Below, one piece after another: positions 1 to 8,076 of a stretch of DNA of 64,000 bases; position 1 is the first letter of the stretch, and the number at the start of each line of letters is the position of its first letter. The notes beneath the pieces are model-generated. The model did not search any database, was not told the origin of the DNA, and saw only the letters and a program-made list of their open reading frames with translations. Source of the stretch: Paenibacillus radicis (ex Gao et al. 2016) (lineage in GTDB: Bacteria > Bacillota > Bacilli > Paenibacillales > Paenibacillaceae); contig NZ_BMHY01000003.1 of NCBI RefSeq assembly GCF_014641555.1, positions 99,061 through 163,060 of the forward strand. Reading direction: 5' to 3'. Position numbers and translations under genes: made by a program.

Positions 1-34
1 TCCCCTTTTTGCTCATAACTGACTATACGAAGGA

Positions 35-1057
35 TCATTCGCTCAAAATCGCTTTGTTTTTCTCAAAAAAACGGGCATTATGAGAAGAAACGCCAGCCAT
101 ATCCGAGGCTGTCGGCTCCATGTAGAGCTTGGCGCTGTTCACCGCAAGCACCGCATCATTAAATGCACCCGCGATTAAACGGACTTTACTGCCATACGTA
201 ATAAAGTCGCCTGCTCCGAATATGCCAGGGATGCTTGTGCGCATTTTCGGATCAACTGTCAGGCCGTAGTCTTCTTTCTTCAGTCCCCATTTCAACAGTT
301 CGCCAAAATCACGGTCAAATCCATGGCTGACGATCACTTCATCGACTTCAATACGTTGAATCTCTCCAGTCTCCGAGTGCTCGAGCGCCACGCTGTCAAG
401 CCGGTCACCGGAACCATACAACCGTGAGATATGATACGGTGTTATCACTCTGGCGGATGCTCTCATTTGGGCTACAGGCTGTTCATGCGCAGTAAATTGA
501 TCCCGTCTGTGGACAACAATCACTTCCTTAGCCAACGGAGTGATTTCATTCGCCCAATCCACTGCCGAATCGCCTCCGCCCGAGATGAGTACTACTTTAT
601 CCTTGAAGCGAGACAAGTCGGTTACCACATAATGCAGGTTTGTCAGTTCATAACGGCTCGCGCCTTCCACATCGAGCTTTTGAACTTGCGTCATTCCCCG
701 TCCCGCACATAGCAGGATCGTACGTGTGTAATGACGTTCGCCTGTCTTCGCTGTTATCGTAAAAACCCCGTCTTCTCCTCGCTCCATATGAGCGATTTCT
801 TGACCCAATACAATAGTGGGATCAAACGTTTTCGCTTGTTTCTCCAGTTTATCGATCAAAACCTCACAGCGAATAGGGTCAACTCCGCCAACGTCCCACA
901 CAAGCTTCTCCGGGTAAGTACGCATGAAACCGCCCAATTCTTCCTTGGCATCGATTAATTTCGTGCGCATCGCTCTCATACCGCTGTAAAAAGCCGCATA
1001 CATGCCTGCCGGACCGCCGCCGACAATCGTAACCTCATAAATATCATCCGTACTCAT
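35..1057 (-). CDS. Thioredoxin-reductase-like ferredoxin/flavodoxin--NADP(+) reductase (type 2 FNR)
   Basis: The 340-residue protein is a two-domain FAD/NAD(P)H pyridine nucleotide oxidoreductase. The FAD-binding loop GGGPAG lies near residue 13, the NAD(P)-binding motif GGGDSAVDW near 160, and the C-terminal FAD motif GAGDFITYG near 285. It has no CxxC redox pair, so it should not reduce thioredoxin. This build matches the YumC/YcgT family, which passes electrons from NADPH to ferredoxin or flavodoxin. Its ATG overlaps the stop of the upstream siderophore-binding lipoprotein by one base (TAATG), so the two are translationally coupled. The inferred role is reductive release of iron from imported ferric siderophore. 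The family is clear; the iron role rests on context. Confidence 0.85.
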   Translation of the reverse strand: MSTDDIYEVTIVGGGPAGMYAAFYSGMRAMRTKLIDAKEELGGFMRTYPEKLVWDVGGVDPIRCEVLIDKLEKQAKTFDPTIVLGQEIAHMERGEDGVFTITAKTGERHYTRTILLCAGRGMTQVQKLDVEGASRYELTNLHYVVTDLSRFKDKVVLISGGGDSAVDWANEITPLAKEVIVVHRRDQFTAHEQPVAQMRASARVITPYHISRLYGSGDRLDSVALEHSETGEIQRIEVDEVIVSHGFDRDFGELLKWGLKKEDYGLTVDPKMRTSIPGIFGAGDFITYGSKVRLIAGAFNDAVLAVNSAKLYMEPTASDMAGVSSHNARFFEKNKAILSE

Positions 1058-2043
1058 TATGGCACCAACTTTTCTACAATGTAGTCAATCAGCATGCTTG
1101 TTCCGATTGGACCTTTGGCTTGAATGAAGTCGTTGGTGCGGAGCGGGAATATGCCTTTATTTTTGACGGCGTCCAAATGCTTCCACAGGGAGCTGTCTTC
1201 CAGTTCTTTCAACGAATCAGAGCTGTCGTAGTCTTCCATGCTTCTTTTTTCCAGGAATACATAATCCGGGTTAATCTCAGGCAGCAGCTCTAATGAGAGC
1301 GGTGTGAACCATTCCGTTGAATCTTTTATAAGCTCAGGACTTTTTAGCCCCAGTGTTTCATAGAAAAATTTGCTGACATCATCCTCGGATTTCGGTCCCA
1401 GATAACGATAACGCCTTGGCTCGACTCGTAATACAAGCACCGTTTTATCACCGATAGCTTGATGAATCTTTTCTTTGGCCTCTGCTGCCTTCTTATCAAA
1501 TTCAGCCAGCACCTTATCCGATTCTGCTTTCTTATCGAATAGCTCCGCTAATTTGGACATCGCTATATGCATGCCGCTGTTCGCGTCCAAAGCGACGGTA
1601 GGCGCAATTTTCGACAACTCGTCATAGACGTTTTTCTCCATTCCTTGACCAGGAACGATAATCAGATCCGGCGACAGGCTGAGCAATTTCTCATAGTTGA
1701 AGTCATATTGCTGAGTTGTAATTAATTCAACGCCGTTCTTTTCCAAGTAGGGCTTGCGGTAGTCCGGCTCAATTTCAGGAACAACAAGGGCATACTGCGG
1801 GGCTACCCCCATTTCGATTAAATACTCGGCATAGTTCGAGCTTGATACGAGCAGATTTTTCGGTTTGACAGGAATCGTTACACCTCCGAACATATCCTTC
1901 ATAACTCTAGTTTCACTTTGGTTTGCTGCAGGTGTTTCCTCTTGCTCTTGCTTTTGCTCTTGCTTCACGGGTGTGTTGGAGCAAGCAGCAGCAATACAAA
2001 AGATCAATGCTGCCCCCAGCAGCAGTGTGAATCGTTTGATCAT
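1057..2043 (-). CDS. Iron(III)-siderophore ABC transporter substrate-binding lipoprotein
   Basis: A class III periplasmic-binding protein of the FhuD/FeuA type, 328 residues. The ATG at 2043 is chosen because AGGAGAG precedes it and a lipoprotein signal starts there: MIKRF, a hydrophobic run, then the lipobox IAAACS with the lipid-attachment Cys. An upstream in-frame ATG at 2085 would lie inside the Fur-like box and is rejected. The C-terminal half (RVEPRRYRYLG, LEKRSMEDYD) is closely similar to the C-terminal domain of the AraC-type regulator encoded just upstream. Permease and ATPase genes are not in this window. The ligand is probably a ferric siderophore; which one cannot be read from the sequence. 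Confidence 0.88.
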   Translation of the reverse strand: MIKRFTLLLGAALIFCIAAACSNTPVKQEQKQEQEETPAANQSETRVMKDMFGGVTIPVKPKNLLVSSSNYAEYLIEMGVAPQYALVVPEIEPDYRKPYLEKNGVELITTQQYDFNYEKLLSLSPDLIIVPGQGMEKNVYDELSKIAPTVALDANSGMHIAMSKLAELFDKKAESDKVLAEFDKKAAEAKEKIHQAIGDKTVLVLRVEPRRYRYLGPKSEDDVSKFFYETLGLKSPELIKDSTEWFTPLSLELLPEINPDYVFLEKRSMEDYDSSDSLKELEDSSLWKHLDAVKNKGIFPLRTNDFIQAKGPIGTSMLIDYIVEKLVP

Positions 2044-2063
2044 CAGGTATTCTCTCCTCTTAT

Positions 2064-2078
2064 TGATAATAATAATCA
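2064..2078. promoter_or_regulatory. Fur-like box upstream of the siderophore-binding lipoprotein gene
   Basis: TGATAATAATAATCA differs at one position from the 7-1-7 Fur consensus TGATAATnATTATCA. It lies 20 bp before the lipoprotein start, where a repressor would block transcription or the first steps of elongation. A half-match (CTATCA) continues on its right. The site supports iron repression of the lipoprotein-FNR pair. Confidence 0.75.
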
Positions 2079-2127
2079 CTATCAAAGATTATCAAATAAG
2101 GAGATGTCCTTCCATAGCAAATCGTGC

Positions 2128-3783
2128 CTATTCTATTGGATTATTGTGCGCTTCCTTCGGAGCCTTCGTCAGGCCGGACACAATTTGATCGATAATAAGG
2201 GTCTGCCCGGCAATTCCGCAGCCATCTACCCAAATTCGGGTATCGACGTAGAAAACCTGATCGTTCCTGACCGCTCTTAGGTTTGCCCAGCAGTTGCTCT
2301 CCAGCAGCTTCTGCATATTTTCTTCCGTGCTGAAGTTTTCCATGACGCGTTTCTCCACGAACAGATACTCCGGATCGACAGCAGCAAGCTGATCCAATGA
2401 GCAAGGATTGAACCAAGCCTTGCCCGCCTTTAAAGAAGGAGGGATCGCCAGTCCCAGCTTGTGATACAGCAATTGAGACACACCGCTGGAGTTCCCTCCC
2501 AAATACCGGTAGCCGAAGGGCTCCACGCGCAGTACCATTACGGGAGCCTTAGCTTCAATTACAGCCTTTAACCGTTGCTGCGCTGCGTTCATTTCATTTG
2601 TCATTCGTAGTTGATAGCTTTGTGCTTCGGCTCTTTTATCAAATAACTCAGCAAATCGAGTAAGCAGCGAATCGATATCAAGTGTAAGCCCTGTTAGAAT
2701 CGGTCCGATTGTACGCAATCTCTTCTTCATGTCTTCCGTTAAAAAATGTCCGACAATGAGCGCAGGCTCCGCTTGCTCAATAAGCTCGACAGGAATAACA
2801 TACTGTTGCGCTTCAAGAAGCTTCACTCGATGCTTGTCGAACAAGTCACGGTGATGCTCGGATAACAGCAGCGGAGTTACCATTACAGCATAAGGGACGA
2901 TGCCTAATGCTATTAGCACTTCGGCACAAATCGGCGATAACGATACAATCTTACGCTGCTGCAGCGTTTGGGCATATTTTTTTGGCGACACACCTGTAAA
3001 ATGTTTAAAACGGCGGCTAAAATAATGAACATCCTCAAAGCCTGTTTTTCTGGCAATATCCTGCGATTTCGCTGAGGTTAGCAAGAGTTCTTCCTGTGCG
3101 CGATAGATTCTGTAATTTGCCAAATAATCTGAAGGACGCTTGCCGCACCATTCGCTAAACTTGCGGGAGTAATGCCACGGGCTGATACCTGCAAGTTGTG
3201 CAAGCTGCTCCCGTGTGATTACCTCATCATAATGCTCTTGCATATAGGCAATGGAGCGTAAAATTCCTTTTTTGGTCGTCTGCCGGTCATCAGGCTGTTG
3301 TTGGTACAGGCTTCTGAGTAATCCATATAAAAAATACTGACGATCAACCAGCATCCCAATAGTCTGACCGGGCTGCTCCTCGTGCAAAAAATCGTTAATT
3401 CCCGTCAAAAAACCGCCTGTTAATTGCACCTGCTGAAAAGTATCTCCCGCTGGAACATGCCATTCGAAATTCTTATCTTCTGTTTCATTATTGTTTAAGA
3501 CATAGGTATGAAATTGAATCTGCCAGCCTGCCAAATCCAAATTGCCACTCTCGATAACCTCGATCACTGAATTTGCTTCAACAGCGAATAACTGGCCGAA
3601 GGCTACATGTATAGGTTGTCCGTTGATGTTCCACACCGCTTGACCGTCTGTAATGAGAATGAAGGCCGGACAAGGAAGATAAAGAACTTCACCTGCGGCC
3701 ATCCATTTATCTTCTAATGGTTGCGTGGAATGCCATTGCGCAATCCACTGCCGCCCGTCTTGTTGTCGTTCTATTCTGCTCAC
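2128..3783 (-). CDS. AraC-family regulator fused to a siderophore-binding domain (Btr-like)
   Basis: A 551-residue fusion. Residues 1 to about 165 form a cupin-like N-terminal region. Residues about 170-275 hold the double helix-turn-helix of AraC proteins (EQLAQLAGISPWHYSRKF; FEDVHYFSRRFKHFTGVSP). Residues about 280-545 are a periplasmic-binding fold without a signal peptide. This is the architecture of Btr, the cytosolic bacillibactin sensor that activates feuABC. The sensor half resembles the lipoprotein encoded downstream, so both probably bind the same ferric siderophore. The start is GTG; its purine-rich GGGAAGG lies almost against it, which is unusual, and a later ATG (near residue 29) is possible. 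Confidence 0.85.
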   Translation of the reverse strand: MSRIERQQDGRQWIAQWHSTQPLEDKWMAAGEVLYLPCPAFILITDGQAVWNINGQPIHVAFGQLFAVEANSVIEVIESGNLDLAGWQIQFHTYVLNNNETEDKNFEWHVPAGDTFQQVQLTGGFLTGINDFLHEEQPGQTIGMLVDRQYFLYGLLRSLYQQQPDDRQTTKKGILRSIAYMQEHYDEVITREQLAQLAGISPWHYSRKFSEWCGKRPSDYLANYRIYRAQEELLLTSAKSQDIARKTGFEDVHYFSRRFKHFTGVSPKKYAQTLQQRKIVSLSPICAEVLIALGIVPYAVMVTPLLLSEHHRDLFDKHRVKLLEAQQYVIPVELIEQAEPALIVGHFLTEDMKKRLRTIGPILTGLTLDIDSLLTRFAELFDKRAEAQSYQLRMTNEMNAAQQRLKAVIEAKAPVMVLRVEPFGYRYLGGNSSGVSQLLYHKLGLAIPPSLKAGKAWFNPCSLDQLAAVDPEYLFVEKRVMENFSTEENMQKLLESNCWANLRAVRNDQVFYVDTRIWVDGCGIAGQTLIIDQIVSGLTKAPKEAHNNPIE

Positions 3784-3834
3784 CCTTCCCTATGACGCAT
3801 TCCATAACTCTTTCAATATTACCACGAAAAGAAT

Positions 3835-3877
3835 AAAGGGCGTTGCCAGTCCGCTTCACAGCAGCCTGTCATCGCCC
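3835..3877 (-). terminator. Terminator of the AraC-GyrI regulator gene
   Basis: On the minus strand a GGGCG...CGCCC stem with further pairing inside is followed by TTTATTCTTTT. It lies 20 bp past the stop of the gene ending at 3899. The stem is imperfect. Confidence 0.5.
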
Positions 3878-3898
3878 TCGATCTAACACAATCGGATA

Positions 3899-4804
3899 TT
3901 AAGCTTCTTCTTTACGCTTCACCGGAATATAAATATCCATTTCCAGCAGCGTATTGCGATCGCGCCAGCATCGCTCGTCATAATACTCAAACTCCGCCGC
4001 ACCCGCATGTTCATAGCTGGAGTGAGGAAACCATTCGCTAAATATAGCCGTCCAAGTATTCTGAATCGAATCGGTAAAATGATCGGAATCCGCCTGAGGC
4101 GTCGTGAATACGGCATACGTCTGCTCCGGATAGTGGCGGGTAACTGTACCTTCAGGCGCTTCCGCTCCCTCTTTCGCTTGGACACCGATAATATAGCTGA
4201 ATTCTCCTGACTCCATATCAAAATCATCGCAAATGCCATACTCTGCATTTGAGCTGGCTTGTTCATACAAGCGCTTGCCCAGCCCCTCCTGCATGTAACG
4301 GCTCCAGAAAGCTGGAATGTCCCGAGTGTTCTGGCCGTCTGCATTCCGGGTACGGATCGAATAACCGATCACAGTAAAGCTTGGTTTCGTTACGATTTCA
4401 TAATTCATTCGAATTCCTCCTAAATAGGGATTAAATCTCCGCTCGAGCACATTCACCTTGGCATAGACAGGCGGGCGAAAGCCGCGCTTTCTATATTCAC
4501 TAGGCGTTATTCCATACATTTTGCGAAAAGCACGAATAAAGGTTTCCGGCGTGCCAAAGCCATAGTTTAGAGCGATATCGAGCAGTTTTTCATCCGTATG
4601 GGCAACGCTGTAAGCGGCATGAACCAGCCTGCGTTTGCGAACATATTCCATTACGGGCAAGCCTGCTATGGACTGAAAGACTCGGTGAAAATGAAAATCC
4701 GAGAAGCTCGAGAGCTTCGCCAGATCGGTAAATTTCAAATCCTCTCCCAATCTGACCTCGATCTCATCCACCACATGCTGAATGATACTCTCATATGTTG
4801 GCAA
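3899..4804 (-). CDS. AraC-family regulator with GyrI-like effector-binding domain
   Basis: The protein has 301 residues. Residues 1-105 are an N-terminal AraC DNA-binding domain (LTDLAKLSSFSDFHFHRVF; LNYGFGTPETFIRAFRKMYGITPSEY). Residues about 135-300 are a GyrI/SoxS-Rob-type small-molecule-binding domain. This order matches Rob and the YdeE-like multidrug or stress regulators of Bacilli. The start is TTG, chosen because AGGAGGTCAACGG stands directly before it; no ATG fits as well. Targets are unknown. No efflux gene is adjacent, so it may act elsewhere or on the neighbouring OsmC gene. Confidence 0.85.
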   Translation of the reverse strand: MPTYESIIQHVVDEIEVRLGEDLKFTDLAKLSSFSDFHFHRVFQSIAGLPVMEYVRKRRLVHAAYSVAHTDEKLLDIALNYGFGTPETFIRAFRKMYGITPSEYRKRGFRPPVYAKVNVLERRFNPYLGGIRMNYEIVTKPSFTVIGYSIRTRNADGQNTRDIPAFWSRYMQEGLGKRLYEQASSNAEYGICDDFDMESGEFSYIIGVQAKEGAEAPEGTVTRHYPEQTYAVFTTPQADSDHFTDSIQNTWTAIFSEWFPHSSYEHAGAAEFEYYDERCWRDRNTLLEMDIYIPVKRKEEA

Positions 4805-4892
4805 CCGTTGACCTCCTCTCTTCTATTCCATTGTAGATCGATACAAACAGATGTTCTTGATCTTTTTTGCTCTATATGTGGAAAGAATAACA

Positions 4893-4938
4893 CAAAAAGG
4901 ACTGTAACGGCTTGCCCATTGGCAAGCTGCTACAGCCC
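4893..4938 (-). terminator. Terminator of the OsmC-family gene
   Basis: On the minus strand GGCTGTAGCAGCTTGCC pairs with GGCAAGCCGTTACAGTCC around a 4-base loop and is followed by TTTTTG. It is a strong rho-independent terminator 23 bp past the stop codon at 4961. Confidence 0.85.
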
Positions 4939-4960
4939 TCAAACGTGCGTTCAGCACGGC

Positions 4961-5407
4961 TTAGTTCTCGATAATGATACCCGCCAACTTCAAATTCACC
5001 GGGTTTGCAAGCGTGTCCCCGACTGGGCATTTGCTTTCCAGAAACTGTACGAATTCTTCAACCTTCTCTTTCGGAGAATCCGTCTTAATGTGGAATGTAT
5101 ACCGGATATCAGAATAGCCTGGACGGACTGGGGCTTTGTCGAAAAACCCATCCAGATCCAACTCCCCTTCAACCTCTACACGGAAATCGTTCAGTTTGAC
5201 ACCGAACTTAGGCGCATATACTCTAGCAACAATCGCCTGGCATGCTCCTAGCGATGCAAGCAGAGCTTCTACGGGATTCATTCCCGTATCTGTTCCTCCC
5301 AGACTTGCAGGCTCATCGATGATCAGCTCGAATTGTCTAACATTCGTTTTTACTTTAACGCCATCCTGTAAATGCGCAGTTGCTTTGAAAGTGTTAACAG
5401 CAGCCAT
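4961..5407 (-). CDS. OsmC/Ohr-family peroxide-handling protein
   Basis: The 148-residue protein has the two family cysteines, Cys56 (ASLGACQAIVA) and Cys127 (ESKCPVGDTL). In OsmC/Ohr proteins these form the peroxidatic and resolving pair that reduces organic hydroperoxides. The ATG at 5407 is used because AAGGGG lies at the right distance. An upstream ATG at 5440 would add 11 residues not typical of the family. The gene stands alone between terminators. The family is clear, but its substrate preference and whether it is a true Ohr cannot be decided. Confidence 0.87.
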   Translation of the reverse strand: MAAVNTFKATAHLQDGVKVKTNVRQFELIIDEPASLGGTDTGMNPVEALLASLGACQAIVARVYAPKFGVKLNDFRVEVEGELDLDGFFDKAPVRPGYSDIRYTFHIKTDSPKEKVEEFVQFLESKCPVGDTLANPVNLKLAGIIIEN

Positions 5408-5607
5408 TGTATAATCCCCTTTGCATGTATGAATTTTCAAATAACCAACTTATTCACTATGTATTATGAGTATTATATATTTGGTATAGCATACTGTCAA
5501 TCTAGTTAGCTACACGATAGAGATATATTCTAATTGTTTATTGCATCCGTACTTTCCTGATCGCTGATAGTAATTCAACAGAGCTTACTAGAGTAACTCT
5601 CTAAGCG

Positions 5608-5795
5608 TCAAATTGTAAAAGTGCAGGTTGTTAGCAGATTTATCGACGATTTATCGCATCAAAATGCAAAAGTGCAGGTGGATTGGCCTAAAAAGCCCCA
5701 ATTCGATGAAATGGAGTGATTTCAAATGTACTTTTACATTTTGATGGCCTTTTTGACCGATTTGAGGCTCATCAAGATGTACTTTTACATTTTGG
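5608..5795. repeat. Four-copy 19-20 bp repeat in a two-plus-two inverted arrangement
   Basis: The motif TCAAAATGTAAAAGTACAT occurs four times with small changes: forward at 5608-5627 and 5659-5678, reverse at 5726-5744 and 5777-5795. The two left copies share the end GTGCAGG and the two right copies share ATGTACTTTTACATTTT. There is no coding potential between them. Paired direct repeats at each end, inverted to each other, resemble the multiple terminal repeats of IS21-family elements. A non-autonomous or internally deleted relic is therefore the best guess. The rest of the 5408-5842 gap is AT-rich and shows nothing else. Confidence 0.6.
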
Positions 5796-5842
5796 TTCCG
5801 CTGTGGGCGGAAGACGCGCGTGGAGTGGGTTGTTACTCAACT

Positions 5843-5884
5843 AAAAAAGCAGTGGCAGACTGCTCATCAGCAACCTGCCACTGC
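5843..5884 (-). terminator. Terminator of the GH43 gene
   Basis: A perfect 10-bp stem (GCAGTGGCAG with CTGCCACTGC) and, on the minus strand, a following TTTTTTAG. It starts 20 bp beyond the GH43 stop codon. Confidence 0.9.
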
Positions 5885-5904
5885 CCCAATTATGCTTCCA
5901 TCTT

Positions 5905-7725
5905 CTACTGGTTCAACGTTACAATAACGCGGGATACGTTGGCTCCTCCGAGACCGCCATTTACTTTTATCGTGTTGTTCGCCCCCGCATTCAGGTTAAC
6001 CAAACGAGTGACTTGGCCGGTGTACGCGCCCCAGCCGCCTGTACCAGGCAGCGTGACCGAGTAACCGTTCCCCGTCGTGTCGCCGCTCGTATTAATCTTA
6101 AACGTAGTTGAAGTATCTGCGGAAGCATAGACCAAAGTTACACTGGCCTGACCTCCTGTGCCTCCGTTAACTCCCGTCAGTTGGAAGTAAGAGCCCGCAA
6201 TGTGCAAATTCTCAATATTTCCGCCCGAACGGGTCGCTCCCCCTCCGAAAGTAACATTGCTGCCACTCATCGGATATTCCGTTCCCTGAGGAGGCTGTGA
6301 AGGGATTAGCGATACGCTGACGCCGGATACGTTGGCTCCGCCCATACCGCCGCTAAGCTTAATGGTGTTAGCCGTGCCTGCGTTCAGATCAATAAGGCGG
6401 CTGGTCTTGCCGGTGTAATTCCCCCAGCCTCCGGTACCAGGCAAGGCAAGGAAATAACCGTCCCCAGCCGTGTCACCGCTGGCATTCACTTTAAAGGCTG
6501 TTCCAGCGTCGCCGGAAGCGTAATTTACGGTCAGAAGCGCTTTTCCGCCTGAACCGCCATTGATTCCGCTCAATTGGATATAGGAGCCTGAGGTATGCAT
6601 ATTCTCAATATTGTTGCCCGGTCTTGTTGCTCCTCCGCCAAATGTTACGTTGCTTGCAGTCATAGCGTAATCTGTCTTCTGAGTATATTGTGAATAGTTC
6701 TCGTTCACCAAGTCATAATACTTTGTTTCTGTAGCCCGGGAGCGCGGCCCTACTGCTGGAACGCCATCCGTCGTCTGAACAACTTTCTTAATCGTACCGT
6801 CTGCATTGAAATACAACTGGTCTACACAAACGGAACGCAGTGTACCGTTCGAGGAAATTTCGGCGTTATGGTAGAACATATACCAGTTGCCCTTGTACTC
6901 TACGATAGAACCATGCGACGTTCCGCTATTTTTGACAGGATCCAGAATGACACCCCGGTTCGTCCAAGGACCAAGAGGATTGCTGCTCGTTGCGTAGCGC
7001 ATCTGATTGCCGCTAGGATTATTGTCGGAATACATCAAGTAATAGATGCCGTTCCGTTTAAACACCCAGCTGGCCTCATGGAAATCTGTCAGCCCAGTGA
7101 ACTGTTGGAGCGGTCCGTCCAGCGACATCATATTGCTGGCAAGCTTGGCTCCATAGCTGTTGCCGCCTCCGCCGCCGTAGAGATAGTAGCTTCCATCGTC
7201 ATCCTTGAATACAGCAGGATCAATAAAGCTATTGCCCGGCAAGCCGTTTATATAGCCTTGAACTGTGAAATCCGAGGCCGGCTTGCTGCTTGTCGCCACC
7301 CCGATTTTCCAAGTGTTATTCCAATCTGTTCCGCTCGGATGAGGGAAATAGAGGTAGTAGGTTCCGTCCTTGTATGCAGCATCAGGAGCCCACATAAAGC
7401 CGCCCTCAGGACGTCCCCAAGACACGTCGGCAGCACTGAGAATTTGACCCTCGTCCACCCAATCAACCATATTATCCGACGAGAAAACATGGTATTTATC
7501 CATTAAATCGCTGCCCCTGGAAGGGAAGATATCATGCGACGCATACACATAAATACGTCCGTCATTCCACACATGCGCAGAGGGATCAGCGGTAAAAATA
7601 CTTGTGAAAATAGGATTGCCAGACTTGATGACGGGATCAGCAGCTGATGAAGAGAACCTGAATCCGACTAAAATAGACAGCAGCATAACTCCTGACAAAA
7701 ACAGATTCATAACCTTTTTTTTCAT
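5905..7725 (-). CDS. Secreted glycoside hydrolase family 43 enzyme with twin C-terminal carbohydrate-binding modules
   Basis: The protein has 606 residues with a Sec signal peptide (MKKKVMNLFLSG..., cleavage near 29). Residues about 32-325 are a five-bladed GH43 propeller. Likely catalytic residues are Asp in FTADPSAHVW (base), Asp in SFIDPAVFKDD (pKa modulator) and Glu in FHEASWVF (acid). Two beta-sandwich repeats of about 120 residues follow, each with NVTFGGGATR, IEN.H..GSY and LPGTGGWG..TG. They resemble CBM6/CBM35-type modules and are about 60 percent identical to each other by eye. The likely role is cleavage of arabinan or arabinoxylan side chains outside the cell. GGGAGG sits 8 bp before the ATG, and a cre-like site lies upstream. 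Confidence 0.88.
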   Translation of the reverse strand: MKKKVMNLFLSGVMLLSILVGFRFSSSAADPVIKSGNPIFTSIFTADPSAHVWNDGRIYVYASHDIFPSRGSDLMDKYHVFSSDNMVDWVDEGQILSAADVSWGRPEGGFMWAPDAAYKDGTYYLYFPHPSGTDWNNTWKIGVATSSKPASDFTVQGYINGLPGNSFIDPAVFKDDDGSYYLYGGGGGNSYGAKLASNMMSLDGPLQQFTGLTDFHEASWVFKRNGIYYLMYSDNNPSGNQMRYATSSNPLGPWTNRGVILDPVKNSGTSHGSIVEYKGNWYMFYHNAEISSNGTLRSVCVDQLYFNADGTIKKVVQTTDGVPAVGPRSRATETKYYDLVNENYSQYTQKTDYAMTASNVTFGGGATRPGNNIENMHTSGSYIQLSGINGGSGGKALLTVNYASGDAGTAFKVNASGDTAGDGYFLALPGTGGWGNYTGKTSRLIDLNAGTANTIKLSGGMGGANVSGVSVSLIPSQPPQGTEYPMSGSNVTFGGGATRSGGNIENLHIAGSYFQLTGVNGGTGGQASVTLVYASADTSTTFKINTSGDTTGNGYSVTLPGTGGWGAYTGQVTRLVNLNAGANNTIKVNGGLGGANVSRVIVTLNQ

Positions 7726-8076
7726 TAGTGTTACCTCCCCATTACTAGTATCCGGAATGCGATCCCGGTATGACCATTACAGTAAGCCTGCCTCGATACA
7801 GACACAAAAAGCATCTATACGTCAATTTTCACCCCCTCGACAGCCAATATGTAAAAATTGTAAATAAGCAATGCAACAATAGTGTACAGCAAATGAAAGC
7901 GCTTTTATAGTGAGGTATTTATAAACTCTCTTAGTCATTATTAGCTTGTAGACAAACGCTGGACGGATATTCCACGAATCATCATTTAACGGTATAAAAA
8001 AATACACCGTCCAAGCTTGTCCGCTTGAAATGGTGCATTTATGCCTTTGCCATTTCACTCCGCAATTCCTTTTTCC
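7726..8076. other. Intergenic region with the GH43 promoter side and a weak terminator
   Basis: No convincing gene is present; the one minus-strand reading frame of 78 codons here has no ribosome site or family resemblance. The region holds the cre-like site at 7894-7907. Near 7993-8036 an imperfect hairpin on the minus strand (CACC..TCAAG with CTTGG..GGTG, then TATTTTTTT) probably ends the gene that stops at 8077. Confidence 0.5.
7894..7907. promoter_or_regulatory. cre-like CcpA site upstream of the GH43 gene
   Basis: TGAAAGCGCTTTTA fits the catabolite-responsive element pattern TGnAAnCGnTnnCA except for the penultimate base, with the palindromic core AAGCGCTT. It lies 169 bp before the GH43 start. 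This placement suits glucose repression of a secreted glycosidase. Function is inferred. Confidence 0.6.

Noticed and set aside
1918-2280. A plus-strand frame across the lipoprotein signal region with a Leu-rich start
   Set aside because: It is the reverse reading of a Lys/Glu-rich segment and the Fur box; no start signals.
7822-8058. A 78-codon minus-strand frame between the GH43 gene and the AraC fusion gene
   Set aside because: No ribosome site, odd composition, and it covers the cre-like site and a terminator-like hairpin.
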